Positions 33,688 to 42,320 are shown, counted from the stretch's first letter. The stretch is 64,000 nt of DNA from Micromonospora sp. RP3T (GCF_003027925.1 NZ_PYPS01000038.1:1-64000); one strand, 5' to 3'. Numbers and translations: made by a program. Notes: generated by a model from the letters alone, not told the origin.

Positions 33688-34887
33688 ATGAACGAACCGA
33701 CAGTGCTCATCTCCGGGGCCGGCGTGGCCGGCCCGGCGCTCGCCTTCTGGCTGGCCCGGCACGGCTGGGCGGTGACAGTGGTGGAACGCGCGCCGGGGCT
33801 GCGTCCCGGCGGGCAGGCGGTCGACGTGCGGGGGACCGCCCGGACCGTGCTCGACCGGATGGGACTGACCGACCGGGTCCGGGCCGTCGGCGTCCGCGAA
33901 CACGGCATGGCGTACGTGGACGCGCGCGGCCGGACCCGGGCCCGGCTGCCGGTGGCGGCGTTCGGCGGGGAGGGGATCGTCGCCGACCTGGAGATCCAGC
34001 GCGGTGACCTGGCCCGGCTGCTGTACGAGGCGACCCGCGACCACGTCGAGTACGTCTTCGACGACTCGATCGAGACGCTGACGCAGGACGCCGACGGGGT
34101 GCGGCTCACCTTCGACCGCTCCGCCCCGCGCACCGTCGACCTGGTGGTCGGCGCGGACGGCTCGCACTCCCGCACCCGGGCATTGGCGTTCGGTCCGGAG
34201 TCGGCGTACGTCCGGCCGCTCGGGGCGTACCTGGCGTACTTCTCCACCCCGGGGTCGGACGCCGACGGGTGGTTCCGGATGCACAACGCGCCCGGCGGTC
34301 GGGTGGTCGGCGTCCGGCCGACCCGGGACGGCCGCACCGCGGCGCTGTTCAGCTTCCGCTCCGACGCGCTCGACGTGGACCGGCGGGACCGGGCCGCCCA
34401 GCAGCGGCTGCTGGCCGAGCGGTTCGCCGACGTGGGCTGGCGCGCGGCCGAGCTGCTGGCCGCCGCGCCCGCCGCCACCGACTTCTACTTCGACAGGTAC
34501 GCCCAGGTGCGGATGGACTCGTGGCACGCGGGCCGGGTCGGGTTGCTCGGCGACGCGGCCTGGTGCCCGTCCCCGTTGACCGGGCAGGGCACCAGCCTCG
34601 CGCTGGTCGGCGCGTACCTGCTGGCCGGCGAGCTGACCGCCGCCGGGGGCGACCACCGGACCGGTTACCGGCGGTTCGAGGAGCGGCTGCGGGCGCACGT
34701 GGCGAAGGGGCAGGAGATCCCCGGCGGTGGGCTCGCCGGGTTCCTGCCGGCCGGCCGGGCCGCGATCCGGATGCGGGACGCGTCGATGCGGGTGCTGGCG
34801 TCCCGGCCGATGCGCGGGCTCGCCACCCGGCTGTTCTTCAGCCATGCCGACGGGCTCGACCTGCCGGAGTACGCCGCCTGCCGGTGA
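33688..34887 (+). CDS. FAD-dependent monooxygenase (PHBH/TetX-like)
   Basis: 399 aa. The N-terminal Rossmann loop GAGVAGPA binds FAD; VVGADGSHSRTR and GDAAWCPSPLTGQGTSLALV are the second and third FAD signatures. Related to TetX and aromatic hydroxylases; it probably hydroxylates an aromatic or polyketide-like compound, perhaps for detoxification. ATG 33688 follows AGGGGAG. Control by the divergent GntR-TetR regulator is inferred. Confidence 0.94.
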   Translation: MNEPTVLISGAGVAGPALAFWLARHGWAVTVVERAPGLRPGGQAVDVRGTARTVLDRMGLTDRVRAVGVREHGMAYVDARGRTRARLPVAAFGGEGIVADLEIQRGDLARLLYEATRDHVEYVFDDSIETLTQDADGVRLTFDRSAPRTVDLVVGADGSHSRTRALAFGPESAYVRPLGAYLAYFSTPGSDADGWFRMHNAPGGRVVGVRPTRDGRTAALFSFRSDALDVDRRDRAAQQRLLAERFADVGWRAAELLAAAPAATDFYFDRYAQVRMDSWHAGRVGLLGDAAWCPSPLTGQGTSLALVGAYLLAGELTAAGGDHRTGYRRFEERLRAHVAKGQEIPGGGLAGFLPAGRAAIRMRDASMRVLASRPMRGLATRLFFSHADGLDLPEYAACR

Positions 34888-35150
34888 GCCGGCCGCCGGG
34901 CCGGGCCGGTCGTGGTGCGGGCCGGGCCGGTCGGGGCCGGTCACGGTGGCCGGGCCACATGTCGACGGCCGCCGATGGGTCGGCAGTGCCCGGCGCCTGT
35001 GGAGGTCCGCCCCGTGCCGGCCGGGGGGAATGTGTGGCGCATCGACATGGTTCGACCCGTTCGACGCCCCGTAGGTTTCCTGCACGCGACGGCCCTGTGA
35101 CCCCGGTCACCGACCCGGCCGTGGCGGACGGACCTGCGGAGGGTGAGGCG

Positions 35151-35912
35151 ATGGCCGGGCAAGCGATCCTGTCGGCCCGTGGGCTGACCCGGGACTTCCG
35201 GGGTTTCCGGGCCGTCGATCGCGTCGACCTGGACGTGGCGTCGGGCACCGTGCACGCCCTGGTGGGCCCGAACGGCGCCGGCAAGACCACGCTGTTCAAC
35301 CTGCTCACCGGCTTCCTGCCGCCCAGCGGCGGCCGGATCGAGCTGGACGGCCGGGACGTCACCGGGCTGCCCCCGGAGCGGGTGGCCCGGCTCGGCGTGG
35401 CCCGGTCGTTCCAGATCACCAGCCTTTTCCCGCAGCTCGGCGCGCGCGAGCACGTCGAGCTGGCGCTCCAGTCGCCCAGCGGGCTGGGCTGGCGGTTCTG
35501 GCGGTCGGCGAAGCTGATGCGCCGCTACCGGGAGCGCGCCGACGAGCTGCTGGCCATGGTCGGTCTCGCCGACCTCGCCGAGGCACCGGCCGAGGCGCTC
35601 GCGTACGGGCGCAAGCGGGCCCTGGAACTGGCCATCGCGCTCGCCCTGGACCCGAAGGTGCTGCTGCTCGACGAGCCGACCGCCGGGATGGGCCTGGAGG
35701 ACGTCGACCGCACCGTCGAGCTGATCGCCACCGTCCGCGCCGGACGCACCGTGGTCATGGTCGAGCACAACATGAGCGTGGTGGGCCGGCTCGCCGACAC
35801 GGTCACCGTTCTGCAGGCCGGCACCGTACTGGTCGAGGGGCCGTACGAGCAGGTCCGCGCCGACGAGCGGGTCATCACCGCCTACCTGGGAGCCAGCGAT
35901 GCTGCGCATTGA
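35151..35912 (+). CDS. livG: Branched-chain amino-acid-type ABC transporter ATPase LivG
   Basis: 253 aa. Walker A GPNGAGKTT, Q-loop SFQITSLF, Walker B LLLDEPTAGM and switch H in VMVEHNMSVV are intact. The ABC signature is replaced by LAYGRKRALELA, common in LivG. ATG 35151 follows GGAGGG by 7 nt. It starts a five-gene import operon. A TAGGTT box at 35072-35077 may be the promoter; the 263 bp upstream hold no gene. Confidence 0.95.
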   Translation: MAGQAILSARGLTRDFRGFRAVDRVDLDVASGTVHALVGPNGAGKTTLFNLLTGFLPPSGGRIELDGRDVTGLPPERVARLGVARSFQITSLFPQLGAREHVELALQSPSGLGWRFWRSAKLMRRYRERADELLAMVGLADLAEAPAEALAYGRKRALELAIALALDPKVLLLDEPTAGMGLEDVDRTVELIATVRAGRTVVMVEHNMSVVGRLADTVTVLQAGTVLVEGPYEQVRADERVITAYLGASDAAH

Positions 35913-36591
35913 GAACCTGTCCGCCTGGTACGGCGAGGCCCAGGTGCTGCGCGAGGTGAGCCTGGAGGTGGCCGCCGGCGAGGTGGTCACGCTGGTCGGG
36001 CGCAACGGCGCCGGCAAGTCCACGCTGCTGCGGAGCGTGATGGGGCTGCACCCCGGCCAGCGCGGGACGGTGCACCTCGACGGGCGGGACATCAGCCGGC
36101 TGCCGGCGTACAAGCGGGCGCGGGCCGGGCTCGGCTGGGTCCCCGACGACCGGGGCGCGTACGCCACGCTCACGGTCACCGAGAACCTGACGCTGCCGCC
36201 CCGGGTCGGCCCGGACCCGTGGCCGCTGGCGCGGGTGTACGAGGCGTTTCCCGCGCTGCACGCCCGGCGCGACTCGGCCGCGACCATGCTCTCCGGCGGC
36301 GAGCAGCAGATGCTCGCGCTGGCCCGGGTGCTGCGCATGGGCGCCCGGCTGCTGCTCTGCGACGAGCCCACCGAAGGGCTGTCGCCGCTGCTCGTGCAGC
36401 AGGTCGGCGACCTGCTGCGGGAGGCCAAGCGGCACGGCGTGACCGTGCTGCTGGTGGAACAGAACCTGCACTTCGCCACCGGCGTCGCCGACCGGCACTA
36501 CCTGCTGGCCGAGGGCCGGATCGCGGAGGCGATGGAGAACACGGAGGTGCGCTCGCGGGAACGCGAGCTGCTGGCGTACCTCGGGATCTGA
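35899..36591 (+). CDS. livF: Branched-chain amino-acid-type ABC transporter ATPase LivF
   Basis: 230 aa. Walker A GRNGAGKST, signature LSGGEQQML, Walker B LLLCDEPTEGL. It overlaps livG by 14 nt and is preceded by GGGAG within livG. LivF and LivG form the heterodimeric motor for the LivH/LivM permease. Confidence 0.95.
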   Translation: MLRIENLSAWYGEAQVLREVSLEVAAGEVVTLVGRNGAGKSTLLRSVMGLHPGQRGTVHLDGRDISRLPAYKRARAGLGWVPDDRGAYATLTVTENLTLPPRVGPDPWPLARVYEAFPALHARRDSAATMLSGGEQQMLALARVLRMGARLLLCDEPTEGLSPLLVQQVGDLLREAKRHGVTVLLVEQNLHFATGVADRHYLLAEGRIAEAMENTEVRSRERELLAYLGI

Positions 36592-36641
36592 CAGTCGACG
36601 GCCGAACCCGCGCGGACCGCGCGGCGATGAAGGGGATGACC

Positions 36642-37892
36642 ATGCGTAGGAGCGTGGGTGTGGCCGCCGCCTCGGCGGCGGCGCTGCTGGTGGCCGGCTG
36701 CGGCGGGGGTGGCCCGCAGTCCGGCGGCGACTCGAAGCTGACCGGCGACAAGATCGTGCTGGGCGTGCTCAACGACCAGTCGGGGGCCTACTCGGAGCTG
36801 TCCGGGCGCAACTCGGTCAAGGCCGTGGAGATGGCCATCGCCGACTTCAAGGCCAAGCACGGCGACGACGCGGTCACCAAGGACATCAGTGTGGAGACCG
36901 CCGACCACCAGAACAAGCCGGACGTGGCCAACAGCAAGGCCCAGGAGATGGTCGACCGCAAGGGCGTCGACGCGATCCTGGACGTGCCGACCTCGTCGGC
37001 CGCGCTGAAGGTCGCCGACGTGGCCAAGGAGAAGAAGAAGCTCTACTTCAACATCGGTGCGGCGACCACGGACCTGACCGGCAAGAGCTGCAACAAGTAC
37101 ACGTTCCACTACGCGTACGACACCTACATGCTGGCGCACGGCACCGGCACGGTGACCACCGAGCAGGTCGGCAAGAACTGGTACATCCTCTACCCGAACT
37201 ACGCGTTCGGACAGGACATGGAGAAGAGCTTCACCGCCGCCATCGGCGCGGCCGGCGGGCAGGTCGTGGGCAAGGACGGCGCGCCGTTCCCGAACACCAG
37301 CGGCGACTACTCGTCGTTCCTGCTCAAGGCGCCGACGCTGAACCCGAAGCCGCAGGTGCTCGGCACCATGCAGGCCGGCGCGGAGCTGGTCAACGTGGTG
37401 AAGCAGTACAACGAGTTCAAGCTGCGGGAGAAGGGTGTCGGGCTGGCCGTCGGCCTGATGTTCATCACCGACATCCACTCGCTCACCCCGGCCGCGCTGG
37501 CCGGCACCACCTACACCGACGCCTGGTACTGGAACTTCGACAAGCAGAACCGGGAGTGGGCGGACCGGTTCCAGTCCGAGACGGGGACCCGGCCGTCGTT
37601 CGCGCACGCGGCCAACTACTCCGCCGCCATGCAGTACCTGGAGGCGGTGCAGGCCGCCGGCACCGACGACGCCGACGCCGTGGTCAAGGAACTGGAGGGC
37701 AAGGAGATCAACGACCTGTTCCTGCGCAACGGCAAGATCCGCGCGGAGGACCACCGGGTCGTCCACGACGCCTACCTGGCCCAGGTGAAGCCGCAGGCCG
37801 AGGTCAAGGAGCCGTGGGACTACGTGAAGATCCTCAAGACCATCCCGGCGGCCGAGGCGTTCCGCGCCCCGTCGGCGGACTGCAAGCTCTGA
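36642..37892 (+). CDS. ABC transporter substrate-binding lipoprotein (Peripla_BP_6)
   Basis: 416 aa from ATG 36642, preceded by AGGGG. The lipobox LVAGC puts the lipidated Cys at residue 20. The mature protein is a type I periplasmic-binding fold (IVLGVLNDQSGAYSELSGRN). Similar proteins bind branched amino acids, amides or aromatic acids; the ligand cannot be told here. ATGs at 36627 and 36636 are less likely starts. Placement of the binding protein after both ATPases is unusual. Confidence 0.94.
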   Translation: MRRSVGVAAASAAALLVAGCGGGGPQSGGDSKLTGDKIVLGVLNDQSGAYSELSGRNSVKAVEMAIADFKAKHGDDAVTKDISVETADHQNKPDVANSKAQEMVDRKGVDAILDVPTSSAALKVADVAKEKKKLYFNIGAATTDLTGKSCNKYTFHYAYDTYMLAHGTGTVTTEQVGKNWYILYPNYAFGQDMEKSFTAAIGAAGGQVVGKDGAPFPNTSGDYSSFLLKAPTLNPKPQVLGTMQAGAELVNVVKQYNEFKLREKGVGLAVGLMFITDIHSLTPAALAGTTYTDAWYWNFDKQNREWADRFQSETGTRPSFAHAANYSAAMQYLEAVQAAGTDDADAVVKELEGKEINDLFLRNGKIRAEDHRVVHDAYLAQVKPQAEVKEPWDYVKILKTIPAAEAFRAPSADCKL

Positions 37893-37893
37893 C

Positions 37894-38775
37894 ATGTCCG
37901 GCTTCCTGCAGAACACGTTCAACGGGCTGGTGGGCGGGGCGTTCTACGCCCTGCTCGCGCTCGGGCTCGCGGTCATCTTCGGCATGCTCCGAGTGGTGAA
38001 CTTCGCCCACGGCGCGTTCTACATGCTCGGCGCGTTCGGGGCGTACGTGCTGCTGGCCGAGGCGGGCGTGCCGTTCTGGGCCGCGTTGGTGATCATGCCG
38101 CTGGCGCTGGGCCTGCTCGGCATGGCGCTGGAACGGGCGGTGATCCACCGGCTCACCCGGCTCGACCCGCTCTACAATTTCCTGCTCACCTTCGGCCTGA
38201 CGCTGATCCTGCAGGACCTGGTCAAGTCCCGGTACGGCGTGCAGTCCAGCCCGTACGCCACGCCCGCCGAGCTGAGCGGGACCGTCGACTTCGGGCTCTT
38301 CGACTTCCCGACGTACCGGGTGTTCATCCTCGGCTTCACCGTGCTGCTCTGCGCGGCGGTCTGGTGGGTGCTCGGGCGGACCCGGATCGGCATGGTGGTC
38401 CGGGCCGCCACCGAGCGGCCGGAGCTGACCCGGGCGTTCGGCATCGACGTGGGGAGGTGGGTCACCCCGGTCTTCGGTTTCGGCATCGCGCTCGCCGGGC
38501 TGGCCGGGGTGCTCGCCGCCCCGATGCGGGCGGTCAACCCGCTGATGGGCGCCGACCTGATCATCGTGGTCTTCGCGGTGGTGGTGATCGGCGGGCTCGG
38601 CTCGATCTTCGGTTCGGTCGCCGCCGGCTTCGGCATCGGCCTGATCCAGGCGTGGGGCGAGGCTTACCTGTCCGACTACCCGCTCGTGTCGCAGACCGTC
38701 GTGTTCGTGGTGATGGCCGCCGTGCTGCTGTGGCGCCCGGCCGGCCTGTTCGGCCGAGAGGAGGCTCCGGCATGA
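37894..38775 (+). CDS. livH: Branched-chain ABC transporter permease LivH
   Basis: 293 aa with about eight transmembrane helices. Family signature: GGAFYALLALGLAVIFGMLR and VVNFAHGAFYMLGAF, then the cytoplasmic EAA-like loop RAATERPELTRAFGIDVGR. It starts 1 nt after the binding-protein stop and overlaps livM by 4 nt (ATGA). Confidence 0.95.
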   Translation: MSGFLQNTFNGLVGGAFYALLALGLAVIFGMLRVVNFAHGAFYMLGAFGAYVLLAEAGVPFWAALVIMPLALGLLGMALERAVIHRLTRLDPLYNFLLTFGLTLILQDLVKSRYGVQSSPYATPAELSGTVDFGLFDFPTYRVFILGFTVLLCAAVWWVLGRTRIGMVVRAATERPELTRAFGIDVGRWVTPVFGFGIALAGLAGVLAAPMRAVNPLMGADLIIVVFAVVVIGGLGSIFGSVAAGFGIGLIQAWGEAYLSDYPLVSQTVVFVVMAAVLLWRPAGLFGREEAPA

Positions 38776-39842
38776 GCGAACGCACCGAGCGGAGCGAGGG
38801 CCGTGAGGCCATGCCCGGTCGGCTCGGCGTGACCAGCACTGTCGACACCAGCCCCGTGAAGAAAGCGGCCCCACGGTCCGGGCTGCTCGCCGTCGCGCGG
38901 GCGCCCGGCTGGGTCCGGTACGCGTTGCTGGCCGCCGGCCTGCTGGCGGCGCTCTGGCTGCCCAACGGGCTCTACCCGGCGGTCGCGGTGGACATCCTGT
39001 GCTGGGCGCTGTTCGCCGTCTCGGTGGACCTGCTGCTCGGCTTCACCGGGCTGATGTCGTTCGGGCACGCCGCGTTCTGGGGCACCTCGGCGTACGTCAC
39101 CGGGCTGGTCGCGATCCACGCCGGCCTGCCGTTCCCGGCCGCGGTGCTGGTCGGGGCGCTGGCCGCGGCGCTGCTCGCGCTGCCGATCGGCTACCTGGCG
39201 GTGAAGCGCACCGGGATCTACTTCGCGATGGTCACGCTGGCGTTCGCGCAGCTGGTCTACTACGTGGCCAACGAGTGGCGCTCGGTGACCCAGGGCGAGA
39301 ACGGTCTCCAGGGCGTGCCGCGCGCGTTCTTCGGCGCCGATCTCACCGACGACTACTACTTCTACTACGCGATCCTGCCGATCGTGCTCCTCGGGCTGCT
39401 CGCGGCGTGGCGGATCGTGCACTCGCCGTTCGGCCGGGTGCTGGTCGGCATCCGGGACAACCCGGCGCGGGCCCGCGCGCTGGGCTACCCGGTGCACCGG
39501 TACAAGCTGACCGCGTTCGTGCTCTCCGGGTTCCTCGCCGGGCTCGGCGGCGGGCTGTTCGCCGTCGGTCACCGGTTCGTCTCGCTGGACGTGCTGCACT
39601 GGACCACGTCCGGCAAGGCGGTCATCGTGGTGGTGCTCGGCGGCATCGGCACGCTGTGGGGCGGCGTGCTCGGCGCGGCCCTGGTGGTCCGGCTGGAGGA
39701 CTGGCTGTCGTTCTCCGGGTTCGAGGCCATCGGGCTGGTCACCGGCGGCATCTTCGTGCTGGTCGTGCTGCTGTTCCGGCGGGGCGTCTGGGGCACTGTC
39801 GCGCACCTGGCCCGGCGTCGGGGAGCCGCCCGGCGCGAATGA
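38772..39842 (+). CDS. livM: Branched-chain ABC transporter permease LivM
   Basis: 356 aa. The core LLGFTGLMSFGHAAFWGTSA and the cytoplasmic IRDNPARARALGYPVHRYK are typical LivM. The first 35 residues (MSERTERSEGREAMPGRLG onward) are a hydrophilic, charged extension not needed for the fold. Their DNA resembles GAGCGAACG-type dispersed repeats, so part may be repeat-derived. Coupled to livH by ATGA. Last gene of the transporter operon. Confidence 0.94.
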   Translation: MSERTERSEGREAMPGRLGVTSTVDTSPVKKAAPRSGLLAVARAPGWVRYALLAAGLLAALWLPNGLYPAVAVDILCWALFAVSVDLLLGFTGLMSFGHAAFWGTSAYVTGLVAIHAGLPFPAAVLVGALAAALLALPIGYLAVKRTGIYFAMVTLAFAQLVYYVANEWRSVTQGENGLQGVPRAFFGADLTDDYYFYYAILPIVLLGLLAAWRIVHSPFGRVLVGIRDNPARARALGYPVHRYKLTAFVLSGFLAGLGGGLFAVGHRFVSLDVLHWTTSGKAVIVVVLGGIGTLWGGVLGAALVVRLEDWLSFSGFEAIGLVTGGIFVLVVLLFRRGVWGTVAHLARRRGAARRE

Positions 39843-39881
39843 ACCTCCCGGTGGCGCATCCGGATCGGGCCGCCCGGACGA

Positions 39882-39910
39882 ACCCCCAGGTAGAAGAGCT
39901 ACCCGGGGGT
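39882..39910. promoter_or_regulatory. MerR-like palindrome before the B12-binding gene
   Basis: ACCCCCAGGTAG (39882-39893) and CTACCCGGGGGT (39899-39910) pair at 11 of 12 positions around a 5-nt spacer, 8 nt before the start codon. It may be an operator or a small hairpin. Confidence 0.5.
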
Positions 39911-39917
39911 ACGTCCG

Positions 39918-40559
39918 TTGCTGACCGAGAACATGCCGGCCGGGGCCGCCGAGTCGGCCCGTAAACGGCTCATCACCGCCGCCGAGGATCTGGACGACAA
40001 CCAGGTCGCCGGGCTGGTGCTCGACCTCGCCGCCGAGGTCGGGGTCACGCCCTTGTGGGAGCAGGTCTGCCTGCCGCTGCTGGGCGCGCTGCGCGGGCAC
40101 AGCGCCGCCGAGATCGCGGTCGAGCACGCCCTGTCCGAGGGCGTCCGGGTCGGGCTGGACGTGTTCCGTCGGGAACCGACCCGACCGCTGCCGGTCGAGG
40201 GGGTGCTGCTCGCCGGCGCCGAGCACGAGACGCACTGTCTGGGGTTGCACGCCCTGGCGGCGGCGCTGCGCGAGCGCGGTCGGGGGTGCCTGCATCTGGG
40301 CTCGGCCCTGCCCTGGTCCGCGCTGGCCAGCGCCGTGGCCCGGGTCCGGCCCCGGGTGGTGGTGGTGTGGTCGCAGACCCCGGTGACCGGTCGGGCGTAC
40401 CGCCTGGTCCGGCTCCGTCGGGACGTCCCGGACGTCCGCCTGCTCGCCGCCGGGCCGGGTTGGATCGAGCCGTTCCCGCCCGGTCCCGCCGCCCCGCGCC
40501 GCCTCACCACCCTCGCCGAGGCCACCGCCGCCTGCCTGAAAGGCGGGGCCCCCGCTTAA
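39918..40559 (+). CDS. Stand-alone cobalamin-binding-domain protein (CarH/MerR C-terminal type)
   Basis: 213 aa from TTG 39918. A helical cap-like domain ending in AAEIAVEHALSEGVR is followed by a Rossmann-like B12-binding domain. The cobalamin lower-ligand motif ExHxxG is E104-T-H106-C-L-G109. The MerR-type DNA-binding domain that CarH-like photoreceptors carry in front is absent, and the upstream DNA has no room for it. The Trp of the CarH light-sensing W-x9-EH motif is not at its usual place. The last codons (KGGAPA-stop) are encoded by a dispersed repeat. Confidence 0.82.
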   Translation: MLTENMPAGAAESARKRLITAAEDLDDNQVAGLVLDLAAEVGVTPLWEQVCLPLLGALRGHSAAEIAVEHALSEGVRVGLDVFRREPTRPLPVEGVLLAGAEHETHCLGLHALAAALRERGRGCLHLGSALPWSALASAVARVRPRVVVVWSQTPVTGRAYRLVRLRRDVPDVRLLAAGPGWIEPFPPGPAAPRRLTTLAEATAACLKGGAPA

Positions 40560-40600
40560 CGCCTCCGGTAGAGATGGGCGCCCCGCTTGGCGGGCGCCTC
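40540..40600. repeat. Second copy of the pdxS-linked repeat plus hairpin
   Basis: Positions 40540-40561 are identical to 12899-12920 (22 nt, core GGCGGGGCCCCCGCTTAACG). A separate stem follows, GGCGCCCCGC (40577-40586) with GCGGGCGCC (40590-40598). The repeat enters the 3' end of the B12-binding gene and supplies its TAA. Probably a terminator between convergent genes. Confidence 0.7.
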
Positions 40601-40642
40601 GTGGGTGGGTGCGCCGCCGGTGGGTGCGCCGTCGGCGGGCGT

Positions 40643-41200
40643 TCAGCCGGCGCGGAAGCCGTGCAGCAGGGCCGCCACCGCCGACTCCGGATCGAACGTC
40701 TCCTCGGGGGCGGCGAGCTGGTTGCCGAGGAGCCCGTCAACGAGCGCGAGTAGGCTCCGGAAGTGGTTCGCCGGATCGGTGGAGCCGAGCGCCGCGACCA
40801 GCGGCACCCCCCACCCGGCCAGCCGTGCCCGCCCGGCCTCGATGGCGGGCCGCAGTTCGGGCCGCACGGCCGCCTCCACGAACAGCGCGTACCGGGCCAG
40901 CGTGACCACCCGCTCCTCCTCGGTGAACCGGCGGATCAGCCGGCCGAGCACGCGGGTGAAACCGGCGACGTCCCCGGGCGGCAGATCGACGGCGAGCCGC
41001 TGCCAGGCCAGCGTCTCCACCTCGACCAGCCGGGCGAAGACGCCGTCGACGAGCGCCTCCCGGGTGCGGAACCGGTTGGACGCGGAGCCCTCGGGCAGGC
41101 CCGCCTCGGCGTCCACCGCCCGGTGGGTGAGCTGCCGCGGACCTCGGGTGCCGAGCACCCGGATGGCGGCGTCGAGCAGGAGCTGCCGGCGATCGGTCAC
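40643..41200 (-). CDS. TetR-family repressor of the adjacent monooxygenase
   Basis: 185 aa. The N-terminal helix-turn-helix LLLDAAIRVLGTRGPRQLTH to PEGSASNRFRTREAL is of TetR type; the rest is a helical ligand domain. GTG 41200 is 6 nt from a -10 box (TAGTCT on the minus strand), with no ribosome-binding site. Two palindromic boxes lie between it and the divergent monooxygenase gene, so it should repress both genes until a ligand binds. Confidence 0.93.
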   Translation of the reverse strand: MTDRRQLLLDAAIRVLGTRGPRQLTHRAVDAEAGLPEGSASNRFRTREALVDGVFARLVEVETLAWQRLAVDLPPGDVAGFTRVLGRLIRRFTEEERVVTLARYALFVEAAVRPELRPAIEAGRARLAGWGVPLVAALGSTDPANHFRSLLALVDGLLGNQLAAPEETFDPESAVAALLHGFRAG

Positions 41201-41208
41201 CTGATCAG

Positions 41209-41243
41209 ACTACAGGTGTAGTGGAGGCGACTACACCTGTAGT
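41209..41243. promoter_or_regulatory. Double TetR operator between divergent genes
   Basis: ACTACAGGTGTAGT (41209-41222) and its exact reverse complement ACTACACCTGTAGT (41230-41243) flank a 7-nt spacer, making a 35-bp palindrome. Each box is itself palindromic (ACTACA/TGTAGT). The boxes overlap the -10 elements of both flanking genes, a classic repression layout. Confidence 0.85.
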
Positions 41244-41255
41244 ACGGTGGCCGGC
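41243..41255 (+). promoter_or_regulatory. Leaderless -10 box of the monooxygenase gene
   Basis: TACGGT (41243-41248) lies 7 nt before ATG 41256 and touches the second operator box. Confidence 0.55.
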
Positions 41256-42317
41256 ATGGCGGGTCGGGCGGTGGTGGTCGGTGGCGGCATCGGAGGGCTG
41301 GCGGCGGGCATCGGGTTACGCGCCGCCGGCTGGGAGGTCACGGTCCTGGAGCGATCCGCCGGACTGCCGGAGACCGGGACCGGCCTCGGCATCTGGCCCA
41401 CGGCGATGCGCGCGATGGACACGCTCGGCGTGGGCGACGAGGTGCGGCGGCGGTCCCGCCGACAGGCCGGCGGATCGATCCGGCGACCGGACGGACGCCG
41501 CATCGCCACCATCGACGTCGACCGGCTGGAACGCCGCCACGGCGAGCCGGTCCGCCTCATCACCCGGCCGGCGCTGCTCGCGGTGCTGGCCGGCGCGCTG
41601 CCCGGACCGGCGCTGCGGTTCGCCGCGCCGGTCGTCGACCCGAGCGCGCTCGTCGACGCGTACGACCTGGTGGTCGGCGCGGACGGGATCAACAGCGTGG
41701 TCCGCGTCGCGCTGCACGGGCAGCGCTGTCCGTTGCGCTACGCCGGCGCGGTCGCCTGGCGCGGAGTGGTCGACGTGGAACTGTCCGAGGGGGGTGAGAC
41801 CTGGGGGCGGGGCCGCCGGTTCGGCCTCACGCCGATCGGCGACGGGCGGACCAACTGGTACGCCTCGGTGCGCCTCCCGCACGGGCATCCCGCCCCGGTG
41901 GACGACGTCGCCGAACTGCGCCGCCTCTTCGGTGACTGGCACCCGCCGGTGCGCCGGGTGCTGGACGCCCTCACCCCGGCCGGCGTCCTGCGGCACGAGA
42001 TCCGTGACCTGACGCCGCTGCCGTCCTACGTGGCCGGCCGGACGGCGCTGCTCGGCGACGCCGCCCACGCCATGACCCCCGACCTCGGGCAGGGCGCCTG
42101 CCAGGCGCTGATCGACGCGGTAGCGCTGGCCGACTGCGTCCGCGACGCCGACGACCTGCCGGCCGCGCTGCGGGCGTACGACAGGCGTCGCCGCCGGCCC
42201 ACCCAGCGGATCGCGACCGGCGCGCGGTGGGCGGGGCGGCTCGCCCAGGCCCGGCGGCTGCTGCCGGTGCGGGACGCGGTGCTCCGGCTGGCACTGACCG
42301 CAGGCCCACCGGCCTGA
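41256..42317 (+). CDS. FAD-dependent monooxygenase (salicylate hydroxylase-like)
   Basis: 353 aa. FAD motifs: GGGIGGLAAGIGL at the N-terminus, VVGADGINSVVR in the middle and LLGDAAHAMTPDLGQGACQA near the C-terminus. Resembles aromatic-ring and antibiotic-modifying hydroxylases. Divergent from its TetR-type regulator, so it is probably induced by an aromatic or xenobiotic ligand. An in-frame GTG at 41247 is less likely than ATG 41256, which fits the leaderless promoter. Confidence 0.94.
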   Translation: MAGRAVVVGGGIGGLAAGIGLRAAGWEVTVLERSAGLPETGTGLGIWPTAMRAMDTLGVGDEVRRRSRRQAGGSIRRPDGRRIATIDVDRLERRHGEPVRLITRPALLAVLAGALPGPALRFAAPVVDPSALVDAYDLVVGADGINSVVRVALHGQRCPLRYAGAVAWRGVVDVELSEGGETWGRGRRFGLTPIGDGRTNWYASVRLPHGHPAPVDDVAELRRLFGDWHPPVRRVLDALTPAGVLRHEIRDLTPLPSYVAGRTALLGDAAHAMTPDLGQGACQALIDAVALADCVRDADDLPAALRAYDRRRRRPTQRIATGARWAGRLAQARRLLPVRDAVLRLALTAGPPA

Positions 42318-42320
42318 GAT

